From: an uncultured Photobacterium sp.
GTDB lineage: Bacteria > Pseudomonadota > Gammaproteobacteria > Enterobacterales > Vibrionaceae
Direction of reading: 5' to 3'
NCBI RefSeq assembly: GCF_947039875.1
Contig: NZ_CAMRAN010000012.1
Span: forward strand, 1 to 64,000
DNA length: 64,000 bases
Numbering within the stretch: the first letter of the stretch is position 1; each line of letters opens with the position of its first letter. Made by a program: the position numbers and the translations under genes. A model generated the notes under the pieces. The model worked only from the letters and a program-made list of their open reading frames with translations. It did no database searches and was not told the origin of the DNA. Positions 37,669-44,980 of the stretch are shown here, piece after piece.

Positions 37669-37872
37669 TTAGTAAATTTCACGTAGACGCTTAATTTCTA
37701 AGTTAACCTCGTTCACTGTATCGTAATGATGCTGTTGTGCTTTTAATGGCACCAACAATATTCCTTTCTCAAAATGATAGCCGCCACGGCCATCAATATA
37801 AATTCTTCCTTTAAATATACGACTAACATGCTTGGCAATTAGTTTCGGCAAGTAGCGTTTGAACATCCGCAT
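37669..37872 (-). CDS. Conserved-looking small basic protein, unknown
   Basis: A 67-residue protein rich in Lys and Arg near the N-terminus (MFKRYLPKLIAKHVSRIFKGR) followed by IYIDGRGGYHFEKGILLVP and a C-terminal helix. The composition and internal Gly-rich turn suggest a folded cytoplasmic protein. I believe similar small proteins exist in other Vibrionaceae but cannot name the family. GGAG lies 13 bases before the first ATG; a second ATG six bases later is an alternative start. Confidence 0.6.
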   Translation of the reverse strand: MRMFKRYLPKLIAKHVSRIFKGRIYIDGRGGYHFEKGILLVPLKAQQHHYDTVNEVNLEIKRLREIY

Positions 37873-38046
37873 AATACAGTTTAACTCCGACCTTCCTGGC
37901 GATTAACGCGAATAAGTATACGCTAATTATTAGAACATTTCTGTGACATTATTAGCATAAGTTTAACGATAAGTTTCATTTATTGGAGAATTGAATAAGT
38001 TTAAATCTTATGCTTGGAATAATATTCTGATTGTGGCTGTTTTTTT

Positions 38047-38397
38047 GGTTCTGTCGCAAAGTTTTGATGAAGTACAAACGTGCCGAATTCCAGACACAAT
38101 TATGCTGCGAGCGCGTAAAACGCTCCCAAACGGGTTAACTTAAATCCCCAACTTGCCTCCGTTTTATCTGAGTCCAAATTTCTTGCCCTGACATCGTGGT
38201 CGTCGTTCCCTTAACAGATTTCCAACCCAACGCCTGAACCATCTTTTGTTTTATTGGCCTATGGCTTTGCTCAACGATGTTGTATATCTGATAGGTATTA
38301 GTAGCCTGAGAAGTCTATTTAATGCTCGAGTTAATGCAAAAAACAGAACTTTGAGTATCACATAGGCTATTTAGTCCCCTCCCATGCGACAGAACCC
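38047..38397. mobile_element. Internally deleted IS6-family element, left copy
   Basis: A 351-base element bounded by perfect 12-base inverted repeats GGTTCTGTCGCA and TGCGACAGAACC, the IS6 (IS26-like) terminal type. It keeps the last part of a transposase on the minus strand and lacks most of the gene. An AT-rich 35-base replaced segment (about 38282-38316) distinguishes it from the right copy. No 8-base target duplication is seen. It is in direct orientation with the copy at 39987. Confidence 0.88.
38135..38282 (-). pseudogene. Transposase C-terminal fragment, IS6 family (left)
   Basis: The reverse strand reads NNIVEQSHRPIKQKMVQALG, then WKSVKGTTTTMSGQEIWTQIKRRQ and a stop. NIVEQ-H-R-IK is the signature of the IS6-family DDE transposase C-terminus (the final catalytic Glu is in VEQ). 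The catalytic Asp residues are missing. Confidence 0.85.
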
Positions 38398-38432
38398 AAA
38401 ATACATTAATGAATGTTTAGAAATATAGAAAT

Positions 38433-38458
38433 AGACCGCCCATAGAGGCGGTCTTTTT
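38433..38458 (+). terminator. Orphan terminator upstream of the ExoY-like gene
   Basis: AGACCGCC, loop CATAGA, GGCGGTCT, then TTTT. It lies between the left IS remnant and the 420-residue gene and has no plus-strand gene of its own nearby; it would shield that gene from read-through. Confidence 0.8.
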
Positions 38459-38562
38459 GTATCTAGACGTTACCGCGTATCTGTATCGAATCGTTTTAGA
38501 ACAATTAAGTTAAATAGAGTCAATTCTGGCCATTTTTATTTGAAACAATTCAAGGATAATCT

Positions 38563-39825
38563 ATGAGGAAAGCAACCAAAGTTAGCGCGAAACCCAATGT
38601 TAAAATTGCAAATATTGGTCATGACAAATTAGACCCAAAGCCTGACTCAGAGCTTGATAGTAAAACTGAAACGCCTAGGGAAAAAATACAACGGCAACGA
38701 CAAAAACGTCATGAGCAATCAGAAAAAATATGGGTTTATGTTCAGGATAATGACGCTCAATATGCCGCGCATAGGGCTAAAGTTTTAGCAGAGCTTGATG
38801 CAGTCAATGCTACCAAAAAGTATGAACAAACACTGAAAGAAATATCTGATAAGTTTGTGACTCAATCTCATATGCAAGCTATCAAAGAATGTGCGGATGT
38901 ATTCGATATGGTGGTGACTTTCCGTGAATCTGGTGAATTTACAATAGGCGCATTAAATAGAGGTGCTTCTGCGAAAGGACACGATATTCTTGAAAAAACA
39001 ATAAAACCCAAGACTATACAGGACGTGTATAATTTAACGAATAAGCATCAACAAGTTTTAGAAGCTGAAGGGCTAATGGGCATTGTGGGTCATGTTGTTA
39101 ACCATGCCGAAAAAAAAACGCTTGGAGGCGTTTACAGTACCACTTATGAAGTAGATTCAACTGGTTGTCAAAAAGCTAAGATTTTTCCACTGGATACGAG
39201 CTCTATAGAGAAATTTTCTTTTAGTATAGTTACGATGAAATCTGAGCTAGGCAATAATTGGATTACTAAACTCTTTACAGGTGATTACGATACCCATGAT
39301 GTATTAATAGGAGATAGAAAAGGTAAGTACCGTATTGTTGAGCCTGAGAGTAAAGAAGAACGTGAAGTTATTGAGAACATAAACTTATATGTGAGCGCTA
39401 TTGATAAAAGCCGCGAATATATGCCTTTTGAACCCCATGGTAACTATGAAAAGCAAGCCCGACATATCGTGAGGCATGGCGCTCAAGTTAATTATGGATG
39501 GCATCAGATGATAGCTGAACCTAATACAAAGGTGATTAAACCAGTAGCAGAAGCTGGCGAATTTCCATTAGCCTATTATTCAGCGAAAGAAAATCGTTGG
39601 GGAATGATTAAAGATTTTAAAGGTTTAAAAGAGCTTTATGTCGACCATGGGGCAACGATGCCTTTCTATTGGACTAATACAGAGTTGAACTTAGATACTC
39701 AAGACATTCATTGGCAATCTTTCGAGCAAGACAAAAGTAGTCAAAACCCAATGCATATAACCATTAACCGAGAAGGCGTTAAGAAAGAAGATCTACAACG
39801 ATGGGACAAGAACAAATCAGGTTGA
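38563..39825 (+). CDS. Candidate ExoY/edema factor-like nucleotidyl cyclase toxin
   Basis: A 420-residue protein without signal peptide or membrane segment; residues 1-55 are basic and probably disordered. The ordered landmarks of the Anthrax_toxA cyclases (ExoY, EF, CyaA) can be seen: F120-R121 with G134 and K138-G139 at the same spacing as I-R...G...K-G in ExoY; K138 and K145 seven apart like K81/K88 of ExoY and K346/K353 of EF; the metal pair D241-Y-D243 (TGDYDTHD) like TADYD in ExoY and EF; and H305 with N310 (RHGAQVNY), like EF H577/N583 but one residue shorter. The catalytic His of EF (K+5) is Leu143. Spacing between blocks is shorter than in known members. It is flanked by two IS6 remnants. 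Ribosome site AAGGA at six bases. Family assignment is from motif order, without a search. Confidence 0.62.
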   Translation: MRKATKVSAKPNVKIANIGHDKLDPKPDSELDSKTETPREKIQRQRQKRHEQSEKIWVYVQDNDAQYAAHRAKVLAELDAVNATKKYEQTLKEISDKFVTQSHMQAIKECADVFDMVVTFRESGEFTIGALNRGASAKGHDILEKTIKPKTIQDVYNLTNKHQQVLEAEGLMGIVGHVVNHAEKKTLGGVYSTTYEVDSTGCQKAKIFPLDTSSIEKFSFSIVTMKSELGNNWITKLFTGDYDTHDVLIGDRKGKYRIVEPESKEEREVIENINLYVSAIDKSREYMPFEPHGNYEKQARHIVRHGAQVNYGWHQMIAEPNTKVIKPVAEAGEFPLAYYSAKENRWGMIKDFKGLKELYVDHGATMPFYWTNTELNLDTQDIHWQSFEQDKSSQNPMHITINREGVKKEDLQRWDKNKSG

Positions 39826-39986
39826 TAAATCTAGAGATAAAGACATATAACAGAAGGTGCTGTTAGTGTATTTTGTGACGACTTATCATGACATCCTGAT
39901 AAAGTCGCAGTAATTGCGGCTATTAGTAATAGATCCTTGATGCGCATTTATAATACTGCAACTTTTATTATTACTTTAGATTATTT

Positions 39987-40358
39987 GGTTCTGTTGCACA
40001 GTTTTGGTGAAGTACAAACGTGCCGAATTCCAGACACAATTATGCTGCGAGCGCGTAAGCGCTCCCAAACTGGTAAACTTAAATCCCCAACTTGCCTCTG
40101 TTTTATCTGAGTCTAAATTTCTAGCCCTGACATCGTGGTAGTCGCTCCCTTAACAGATTTCCAGCTCAACGCCTGAACCATCTTTTGTTTTATTGGCCTA
40201 TGGCTTTGCTCAACGATGTTGTTGAGATATTTCACATCGACGATCTCAATTAAGTACAGCCAATGCATTGGCCCCACTCTTTAATGCTCGAGTTAATGCA
40301 AAAAACAGAACTTTGAGCATCACATAGGCTATTTAGTTCCCTCCCATGCGACAGAACC
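39987..40358. mobile_element. Internally deleted IS6-family element, right copy
   Basis: A 372-base copy of the same deleted element, bounded by GGTTCTGTTGCA and TGCGACAGAACC (one mismatch). It is in direct orientation with the left copy and aligns to it almost throughout; it retains about 20 more transposase codons. Both copies share the same right-hand deletion junction (TTTAATGCTCGAG), so they descend from one deletion derivative. Together they enclose the ExoY-like gene like a composite transposon. Confidence 0.88.
40116..40274 (-). pseudogene. Transposase C-terminal fragment, IS6 family (right)
   Basis: The reverse strand reads LYLIEIVDVKYLNNIVEQSH, then RPIKQKMVQALSWKSVKGATTTMSGLEI and an in-frame TAG where the left copy has Trp. 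The reading frame also loses its natural stop further down. Inactive. Confidence 0.85.
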
Positions 40359-40398
40359 GGTTAATAGAGATTTAAGGCTTTTTATTAAAAAAACGACT

Positions 40399-40425
40399 TA
40401 GATCATCAGTTATGATCCTAGATCA
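40399..40425. promoter_or_regulatory. Direct repeat TAGATCA x2, 20 bp apart
   Basis: TAGATCA occurs at 40399-40405 and 40419-40425, with a TGATC in opposite sense between them (40413-40417). The exact 20-base spacing puts both on the same DNA face. It lies about 60 bases before the DUF134 gene, a plausible operator for that regulator. Confidence 0.4.
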
Positions 40426-40482
40426 ATACTGAGTTTTTGGCATATGCCAATAATAAACCTTATTAGCAAGGTTATCATCACC

Positions 40483-40782
40483 ATGGCAAGACCTAAAATT
40501 GAAAGAAAGATCAGTTGCCGCCCAGCTTATAGTTGCTTTAAACCCAATGGGGTTCCAATGACGCAATTACCTCGACTTGTTTTAGCTAGTGATGAATTAG
40601 AGGCGCTAAGATTGGTTGATATGCTGGGTTTACAACAACTTGAAGCAGCCCAACAGTTAGGTGTTTCTCGTCAAACATTAGGTAATATTGTGGCGCGAGG
40701 GCGGCATAAAGTGGCGCAGGCGTTAGTAATGGGAATGGCATTAGAATTGGTAACCGACACCCTTAAAAACACAGAGGAATAA
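40483..40782 (+). CDS. DUF134 family putative DNA-binding protein
   Basis: A 99-residue protein beginning MARPKIERKISCRPAYSCFKP, then LASDELEALRLVDMLGLQQLEAAQQLGVSRQT. The C-terminal two thirds are a helix-turn-helix of sigma-70 region 4 type; the N-terminal cysteines (C10, C16) are conserved in DUF134 and may bind a metal. Such proteins are usually next to NifX/NifB-like proteins, as here. The start is chosen from the family N-terminus. It is followed three bases later by the NifX-like gene. Confidence 0.9.
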   Translation: MARPKIERKISCRPAYSCFKPNGVPMTQLPRLVLASDELEALRLVDMLGLQQLEAAQQLGVSRQTLGNIVARGRHKVAQALVMGMALELVTDTLKNTEE

Positions 40783-40785
40783 TGT

Positions 40786-41253
40786 ATGTTAATAGCGATA
40801 GCGTTAACGCCAAGAGATCAGATTGCAGGCCATTTCGGTAAAGCGGCAATATTTGCTATTTATGATCAACAAGGTCTGCTGGTGGATCGCATTGAAAATA
40901 GTGGTAGTCGAGAGTTGGGATGCAAACATAAAAAAATACTTCAGCGACAACTTGCAGCACTGAACGTCAATGAAATTGTTCTGGGTAATATTGGTACTCG
41001 ATCTTTAGCACGTTTGTTGCAAGCTGGATTTAGTGTTAGTCGGGTACCGCCGAGAACATCATTAGCGACTTTTTTAGCGGGTGGTATTAGCAAAGAAGCA
41101 TTAGTGACAGCCGATCAAGGTCGTGCTTGTAAACGTGAAAAAGGTGCATGTGGCTGTGGCTGTGGCACTAAAAAAGTGGTGCCTGCCGTGGCTAAAGTCG
41201 GTATGCTCGCGACCAGTTTTAATCAGTTAGGAAAAATTGGAGGATTAAAATGA
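40786..41253 (+). CDS. NifX/NafY-like (DiNase_FeMo_Co) domain protein
   Basis: A 155-residue protein whose first 110 residues (LIAIALTPRDQIAGHFGKAAIFAIYD, NEIVLGNIGTRSLARLLQAGFSV) form a dinitrogenase iron-molybdenum cofactor-type domain. The C-terminal part has a cysteine cluster, CKREKGACGCGCG. Family members outside nitrogenase systems probably carry metal-sulfur clusters. No nitrogenase gene is present here. It overlaps the next gene by four bases. Confidence 0.85.
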   Translation: MLIAIALTPRDQIAGHFGKAAIFAIYDQQGLLVDRIENSGSRELGCKHKKILQRQLAALNVNEIVLGNIGTRSLARLLQAGFSVSRVPPRTSLATFLAGGISKEALVTADQGRACKREKGACGCGCGTKKVVPAVAKVGMLATSFNQLGKIGGLK

Positions 41254-41456
41254 TGACTACATTTTTTCTGACGTTAGGTATTTTTTGGGTGGTGATATTA
41301 GCAATGGCGATTGGGTGGTTTGTTAAACGTCAAACCATCAGTGGTAGTTGTGGCGGTTTGGCTAATGTTGGTGTCAATAAAGAGTGTAATTGCGATGAAC
41401 CTTGCGATGAACATAAACTTTATCAAATTCAAGAGCCAAATAGCCGCGCGCAGTAA
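41250..41456 (+). CDS. NqrM-like small membrane protein
   Basis: A 68-residue protein with one N-terminal membrane helix (FFLTLGIFWVVILAMAIGWF) and a cysteine-rich tail GSCGGLANVGVNKECNCDEPCD, the NqrM (DUF539) pattern. NqrM delivers iron for the Cys4[Fe] centre of the Na+-NQR between NqrD and NqrE and is normally encoded beside nqrF/apbE. This copy is instead in an operon with DUF134 and NifX-like genes, so it is probably a paralogue. GGAGG precedes it, and the ATGA overlap suggests coupling. Confidence 0.85.
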   Translation: MMTTFFLTLGIFWVVILAMAIGWFVKRQTISGSCGGLANVGVNKECNCDEPCDEHKLYQIQEPNSRAQ

Positions 41457-41484
41457 TTGTATTGGTATAGCAACAACAGCCATT

Positions 41485-41506
41485 GGCAGAGTAAATATGC
41501 TCTGCC
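41485..41506. terminator. Hairpin between nqrM-like gene and LysR gene
   Basis: GGCAGAG and CTCTGCC form a seven-base stem with an eight-base loop between converging genes. No long T run follows, so termination is tentative. Confidence 0.5.
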
Positions 41507-41526
41507 GCGCTCTTCTCTTTATTGGT

Positions 41527-42480
41527 TTATTGACCCGCTCGAAGTTGTTCGACTTGGGTTATCACCGTTTGGGCAACAAGGTGGCGTAACCATTGATTGC
41601 GAGGGTGATTACTGTTGCGATGCAGCCATAGTAATCGAATATCAAAATCAGCTATCGCAACAGGGGGAAGGCATTGGGTTAATTGGTCATTGAAAATATC
41701 CAGCTGCGCCATCAAACGTGACACTACACAAATTAAATCGCGACCGCTTAGTAAGTGTCGAATGGTGAGAAAGTTATGTGATCCTACCGCGACTTGACGC
41801 ACAAATCCTTGTTGTTGTAATTGGTCATCAACCTGAGTGGTTAATTTACCATCCGGACTTACAAGTGCATGGGGGTGGTGACTGTATTGATCGAGTGTAA
41901 CGTTATCATTAAGCCCCGTTGCGCATTGATCATAAAGGCACACATGATCTTCGGTATATAAATATTGATGTTCAATATCCTTTCCCATATCTGTCATTGA
42001 ACCTATAACCACATCTATTCGATGTTGATTAAAATCGGTGTGATAACTATGACGATCGACATTAAAAAAGCTCAGTTGACATTGTGGTGCTTGATGATGA
42101 ATAGCATCATACAGTGCGGGGGCAAATAATAATTCGGCATAATCAGTTAGACCTATTTTAAAGGTGCCACAAAAATCAGCAGGAATAAATGTACTTGGTC
42201 GCAGTAGTTCATTGGTGACTAATGACAAAATCATATCGACAGTAGTGGCATGTTCTAAAGCGGTTTGAGTGGGCAGCATTTGATGACCATGACGCTCAAA
42301 TAGAGGGTCATTTAATAAATTGCGTAAACGCGATAAATTATGGCTCATTGCTGATTGACCAATGGCTAATTTATTGGCGGCTTTGGTTACACTGCGGGTG
42401 TCCATTAATGCCGAAAAGGCAATCAATAAATTAAGGTCGACACCGCGCCAATTAATATCGTGGTGGTGATGGTTAGCCAT
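41527..42480 (-). CDS. LysR-family transcriptional regulator
   Basis: A 317-residue regulator with an N-terminal winged helix-turn-helix (LIAFSALMDTRSVTKAANKLAIGQSAMSHNLSRLRNLLNDPLF) and a C-terminal substrate-binding fold. It belongs to the NodD/LeuO-like group judging from GVDLNLLIAF and FERHGHQMLPTQTAL. The N-terminus has four histidines (ANHHHHD) encoded natively. It is convergent with the NqrM-like operon. Target unknown. Confidence 0.92.
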   Translation of the reverse strand: MANHHHHDINWRGVDLNLLIAFSALMDTRSVTKAANKLAIGQSAMSHNLSRLRNLLNDPLFERHGHQMLPTQTALEHATTVDMILSLVTNELLRPSTFIPADFCGTFKIGLTDYAELLFAPALYDAIHHQAPQCQLSFFNVDRHSYHTDFNQHRIDVVIGSMTDMGKDIEHQYLYTEDHVCLYDQCATGLNDNVTLDQYSHHPHALVSPDGKLTTQVDDQLQQQGFVRQVAVGSHNFLTIRHLLSGRDLICVVSRLMAQLDIFNDQLTQCLPPVAIADFDIRLLWLHRNSNHPRNQWLRHLVAQTVITQVEQLRAGQ

Positions 42481-42506
42481 AGCCTATTCCTTTACCGAGT
42501 AAGTAA

Positions 42507-42536
42507 ACCAACGGTATTTTTATTCATACCGTTGGT
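42507..42536 (-). terminator. Hairpin after the YbaK-type gene
   Basis: ACCAACGGTA and TACCGTTGGT form a ten-base stem; on the reverse strand TTTACTT follows. It separates the deacylase gene from the LysR gene. Confidence 0.6.
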
Positions 42537-42550
42537 CTAGGTGTCACTAA

Positions 42551-43036
42551 TTAAGCCTGTTCTCGACAAATATCAGCGACCATAGGATCACACAATATCA
42601 ATAAATCATCAGTAGCGATTTCAATGCCAGCCATGCGATCACCACTACTGATATTAACATGCTCAATCGCGGTTATAGTGGCATCAAAAACAATCACTAA
42701 TGGACGCTTTAGCCCTATAGGTGCCACTGTGCCGATGACTAATCCCGTGACTTTTTCTACTTCAGTGGCATCGGTACAAGTCATTCGCTGACAACCTAAT
42801 AGCGCCCGTACCTTTTTGGGATCAACCGATTGTGGCCCTGGAACACATGCTAGTACATGAAAACCTGACATATCTTTTAATAATATCGATTTCACCATGT
42901 GTTGCGGATCAACCCCGCGTTCTGCTGCGGCTTCGGCAATGGTCTTTGCCGGCTTCGTGTGTGGCAGCAAGCGGTAATCAACCCCTTCGTTATCAAGTAA
43001 CTGCGTTACGGCGGTATCAATTAAATTATTCTGCAT
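42551..43036 (-). CDS. YbaK/ProX-type aminoacyl-tRNA deacylase domain protein
   Basis: A 161-residue protein of the YbaK/EbsC superfamily. AKTIAEAAAERGVDPQHMVKSILLKD carries the conserved lysine, and GLVIGTVAPIGLKRPLVIVFD the Gly-x-Gly/Pro loop. These enzymes hydrolyse misacylated tRNAs such as Cys- or Ala-tRNA(Pro); the substrate here is not predictable. It overlaps the ygfZ stop by 11 bases. A start nine bases upstream (MILMQ) is equally possible. Confidence 0.85.
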   Translation of the reverse strand: MQNNLIDTAVTQLLDNEGVDYRLLPHTKPAKTIAEAAAERGVDPQHMVKSILLKDMSGFHVLACVPGPQSVDPKKVRALLGCQRMTCTDATEVEKVTGLVIGTVAPIGLKRPLVIVFDATITAIEHVNISSGDRMAGIEIATDDLLILCDPMVADICREQA

Positions 43037-44006
43037 TAAGATCATACGGTAAATCGAGTTTGTGCCAAAGTGCGTCAGGCGTTGTGGCAAAACGGAACTG
43101 ACTGTCATCGTCGAGATCGTTAGGTAATACCACTAATGCAATTGCTTGATCATCAGCGTAGTGATAGCCGCAAATAACCGTACCGCCTTTACGCCAATTT
43201 TCACCAACACTGCGTTCTAATGCATCACCCGCTTGTGGGCATAATGTCGCAGCGCCTGTTACGATATACATCGCACGTTTATTGATACCACGGTATTTAG
43301 CTCGTGCGACGGTTTCTTGGCCGGTATAGCAGCCTTTTTTAAAGCTAATACCATCAACCGCTTGTAAGTTTACCGCTTGAGGAATGAATTCAAGTTCGGT
43401 GGCATTATCAATGCGTGGCATGGCGGCTTTAATATCGTAGAGATTCCACAAGTCAGTGGTTGTTAAGGTTGCTGTTGGTGCCAAGGTGGTGATAACACTG
43501 TCAGCTTGTTCCGCGGTGGTGATAATTAACCAGCGCGCGTTATCGACTTTTATAGCCGTGGCAGTATCGTTATGACGTACATCGGCATCGCCATTGAAAT
43601 GATTATCAATGGTGGTTTGAGCTTGGGTGCCTGTAAGCCCTAAAATAATCGCTGAACTTTGGGTTATTTCTGTTTTAGAAAATACCGCATATTTTTTTAA
43701 TTCAGGTAGTTGGGTTGCCATTACACTTTGACGTTGTACTAAACCATAACCATTTTGGTAATGGAAAACGCGCATAATAGTGCGTAATTTTCCTTTGGCA
43801 TCACAGTGACCGGCAAAGGTTGATTTATCGGCGCTTAATGACACTACATCACAAGTTAACTGACCTTGTAAGTAGGACTTACTGTCAGGGCCAACGAGTG
43901 TCACCATTCCCCAACCACTGAGGTTGATCATTGCTAAATCAGGTAGTGAATCAGTTGTGCTTAACGCGAACGGGGTAAAGGTGTGTTGAGTTGACCAAGT
44001 GTTCAT
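43026..44006 (-). CDS. ygfZ: tRNA-modifying/Fe-S assembly protein YgfZ
   Basis: A 326-residue folate-binding protein related to GcvT. The signature KGCYTGQE is intact in FKKGCYTGQETVARAKYRG, and LVGPDSKSYLQGQLTCDV is at the N-terminus. YgfZ supports a subset of Fe-S enzymes including MiaB. It is divergent from sdhE as in E. coli. The ATG at 44006 is preferred over a GTG four codons upstream. Confidence 0.93.
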   Translation of the reverse strand: MNTWSTQHTFTPFALSTTDSLPDLAMINLSGWGMVTLVGPDSKSYLQGQLTCDVVSLSADKSTFAGHCDAKGKLRTIMRVFHYQNGYGLVQRQSVMATQLPELKKYAVFSKTEITQSSAIILGLTGTQAQTTIDNHFNGDADVRHNDTATAIKVDNARWLIITTAEQADSVITTLAPTATLTTTDLWNLYDIKAAMPRIDNATELEFIPQAVNLQAVDGISFKKGCYTGQETVARAKYRGINKRAMYIVTGAATLCPQAGDALERSVGENWRKGGTVICGYHYADDQAIALVVLPNDLDDDSQFRFATTPDALWHKLDLPYDLNAE

Positions 44007-44257
44007 AATGGTATCCACAAATGCTGTAATGATTACACTATGTTATACCAACTGAACAAAATAATTAACCATGGTTACACGATGGGTTAATTGGATGTTT
44101 TTGTGTGAGGCTATTATGGTGGGCTAGGTCTCATCTTGAAGGATTATTTGTGCTAGCGCATGGTCGTTATTGAGCATGGCTGTTACTCTATTTGTAACGG
44201 AAATACGCACAGTATTCGATTATCAGTGAGCCATTAGGCACGCAATAGAGGTTATGT

Positions 44258-44518
44258 ATGTTAGGTGCAGAAGAGAAAGCTCGCGTAAAATGGGCATGTC
44301 GTCGTGGTATGCTTGAATTAGACGTGTTGGTGATGCCATTTTTTGAAGAGTGTTTTGATGATTTATCAGAACAAGAGCAACGTGATTTTATTTCTCTACT
44401 AACATGTGATGATCCTGATTTATTTAAATGGATGATGCAGCATGGGCGCAGTGATAATGCGGCTTATGCGATGATGGTTGATAAAATTGTTGCCCATAAC
44501 AACAGCAAGCTACGTTGA
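44258..44518 (+). CDS. sdhE: FAD assembly factor SdhE
   Basis: An 86-residue protein (YgfY, CptB) that promotes covalent flavinylation of succinate dehydrogenase and fumarate reductase. The essential RGM motif is in CRRGMLELD. It is followed by overlapping ygfX, the conserved pair. GAGG lies before the ATG at 44258. Confidence 0.94.
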   Translation: MLGAEEKARVKWACRRGMLELDVLVMPFFEECFDDLSEQEQRDFISLLTCDDPDLFKWMMQHGRSDNAAYAMMVDKIVAHNNSKLR

Positions 44519-44921
44519 TCTAAAGCTTAACTTATCCCCGCGACTGAACACTGCGCTGAGTCTATCTTACTTCAGTGCAGTGCTATTCTTATTGATTGTC
44601 CCGCCCGTATTTTTACCACTTAGTTACTTGTTTGCTGAAGCATTGCTGTTTGAATGGCAACGAAGCTATCACTATTATTTAGCTCAACAAGGCCCTTTAC
44701 GGCTTTATAGTGATGGTAATATTCGTTGGTATGATCAAGCTGGAAAGGTGATAGCGGTTAAACTGGTTACGCGCTGGCTGGTGGTGTTGTCGATTACACA
44801 CCATAGAAATCAATGGTTAATTATTGGCTATGACGGTTGTGACGCAGCTCAGTATCGACAATTAAAAATGATGATCCATTTAGGGCTATTAAAACCTGAC
44901 TCCGGCCACAATAAACCATGA
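44478..44921 (+). CDS. ygfX: YgfX (CptA) family membrane protein
   Basis: A protein of up to 147 residues overlapping sdhE by about 40 bases. Two adjacent membrane helices (about 27-60, LSYFSAVLFLLIVPPVFLP and a following segment) are followed by a soluble part with GPLRLYSDGNIRWYD. E. coli YgfX is a membrane partner of SdhE, reported as the toxin of a pair acting on cytoskeletal proteins. The start is uncertain because no ATG occurs early; TTG codons at 44478, 44487 or 44490 are candidates. Confidence 0.8.
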   Translation: MIKLLPITTASYVDLKLNLSPRLNTALSLSYFSAVLFLLIVPPVFLPLSYLFAEALLFEWQRSYHYYLAQQGPLRLYSDGNIRWYDQAGKVIAVKLVTRWLVVLSITHHRNQWLIIGYDGCDAAQYRQLKMMIHLGLLKPDSGHNKP

Positions 44922-44949
44922 TGCTAATATTGAAATTAGCATCATGGTT
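44914..44949. terminator. Bidirectional terminator between ygfX and nadB
   Basis: AACCATGATGCTAAT pairs with ATTAGCATCATGGTT, a 15-base perfect stem with a six-base loop, starting over the ygfX stop. T-rich flanks are short on both sides. Confidence 0.75.
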
Positions 44950-44980
44950 ATTAATAATAAAAACAGTTGATTGCTAACGA

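Larger units (their letters stand above)
39826..40482. other. Region between the ExoY-like gene and the DUF134 gene
   Basis: Contains 160 bases with no feature after the toxin-like gene, the right IS6 remnant (39987-40358), and a short control region for the next operon with the direct repeat TAGATCA at 40399 and 40419. Confidence 0.6.

Noticed and set aside
38047-40358. Complete IS6 composite transposon with active transposase
   Set aside because: Both copies lack most of the transposase, the right copy has an in-frame TAG, and no target duplication is visible.
40786-41253. Nitrogen fixation function from the NifX-like domain
   Set aside because: No nifHDK or nifB in the window; this domain is common in non-fixing bacteria next to DUF134.
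42445-42480. His-rich N-terminus of the LysR protein as an engineered tag
   Set aside because: The four histidines are within a natural start next to normal genomic sequence; no vector context.
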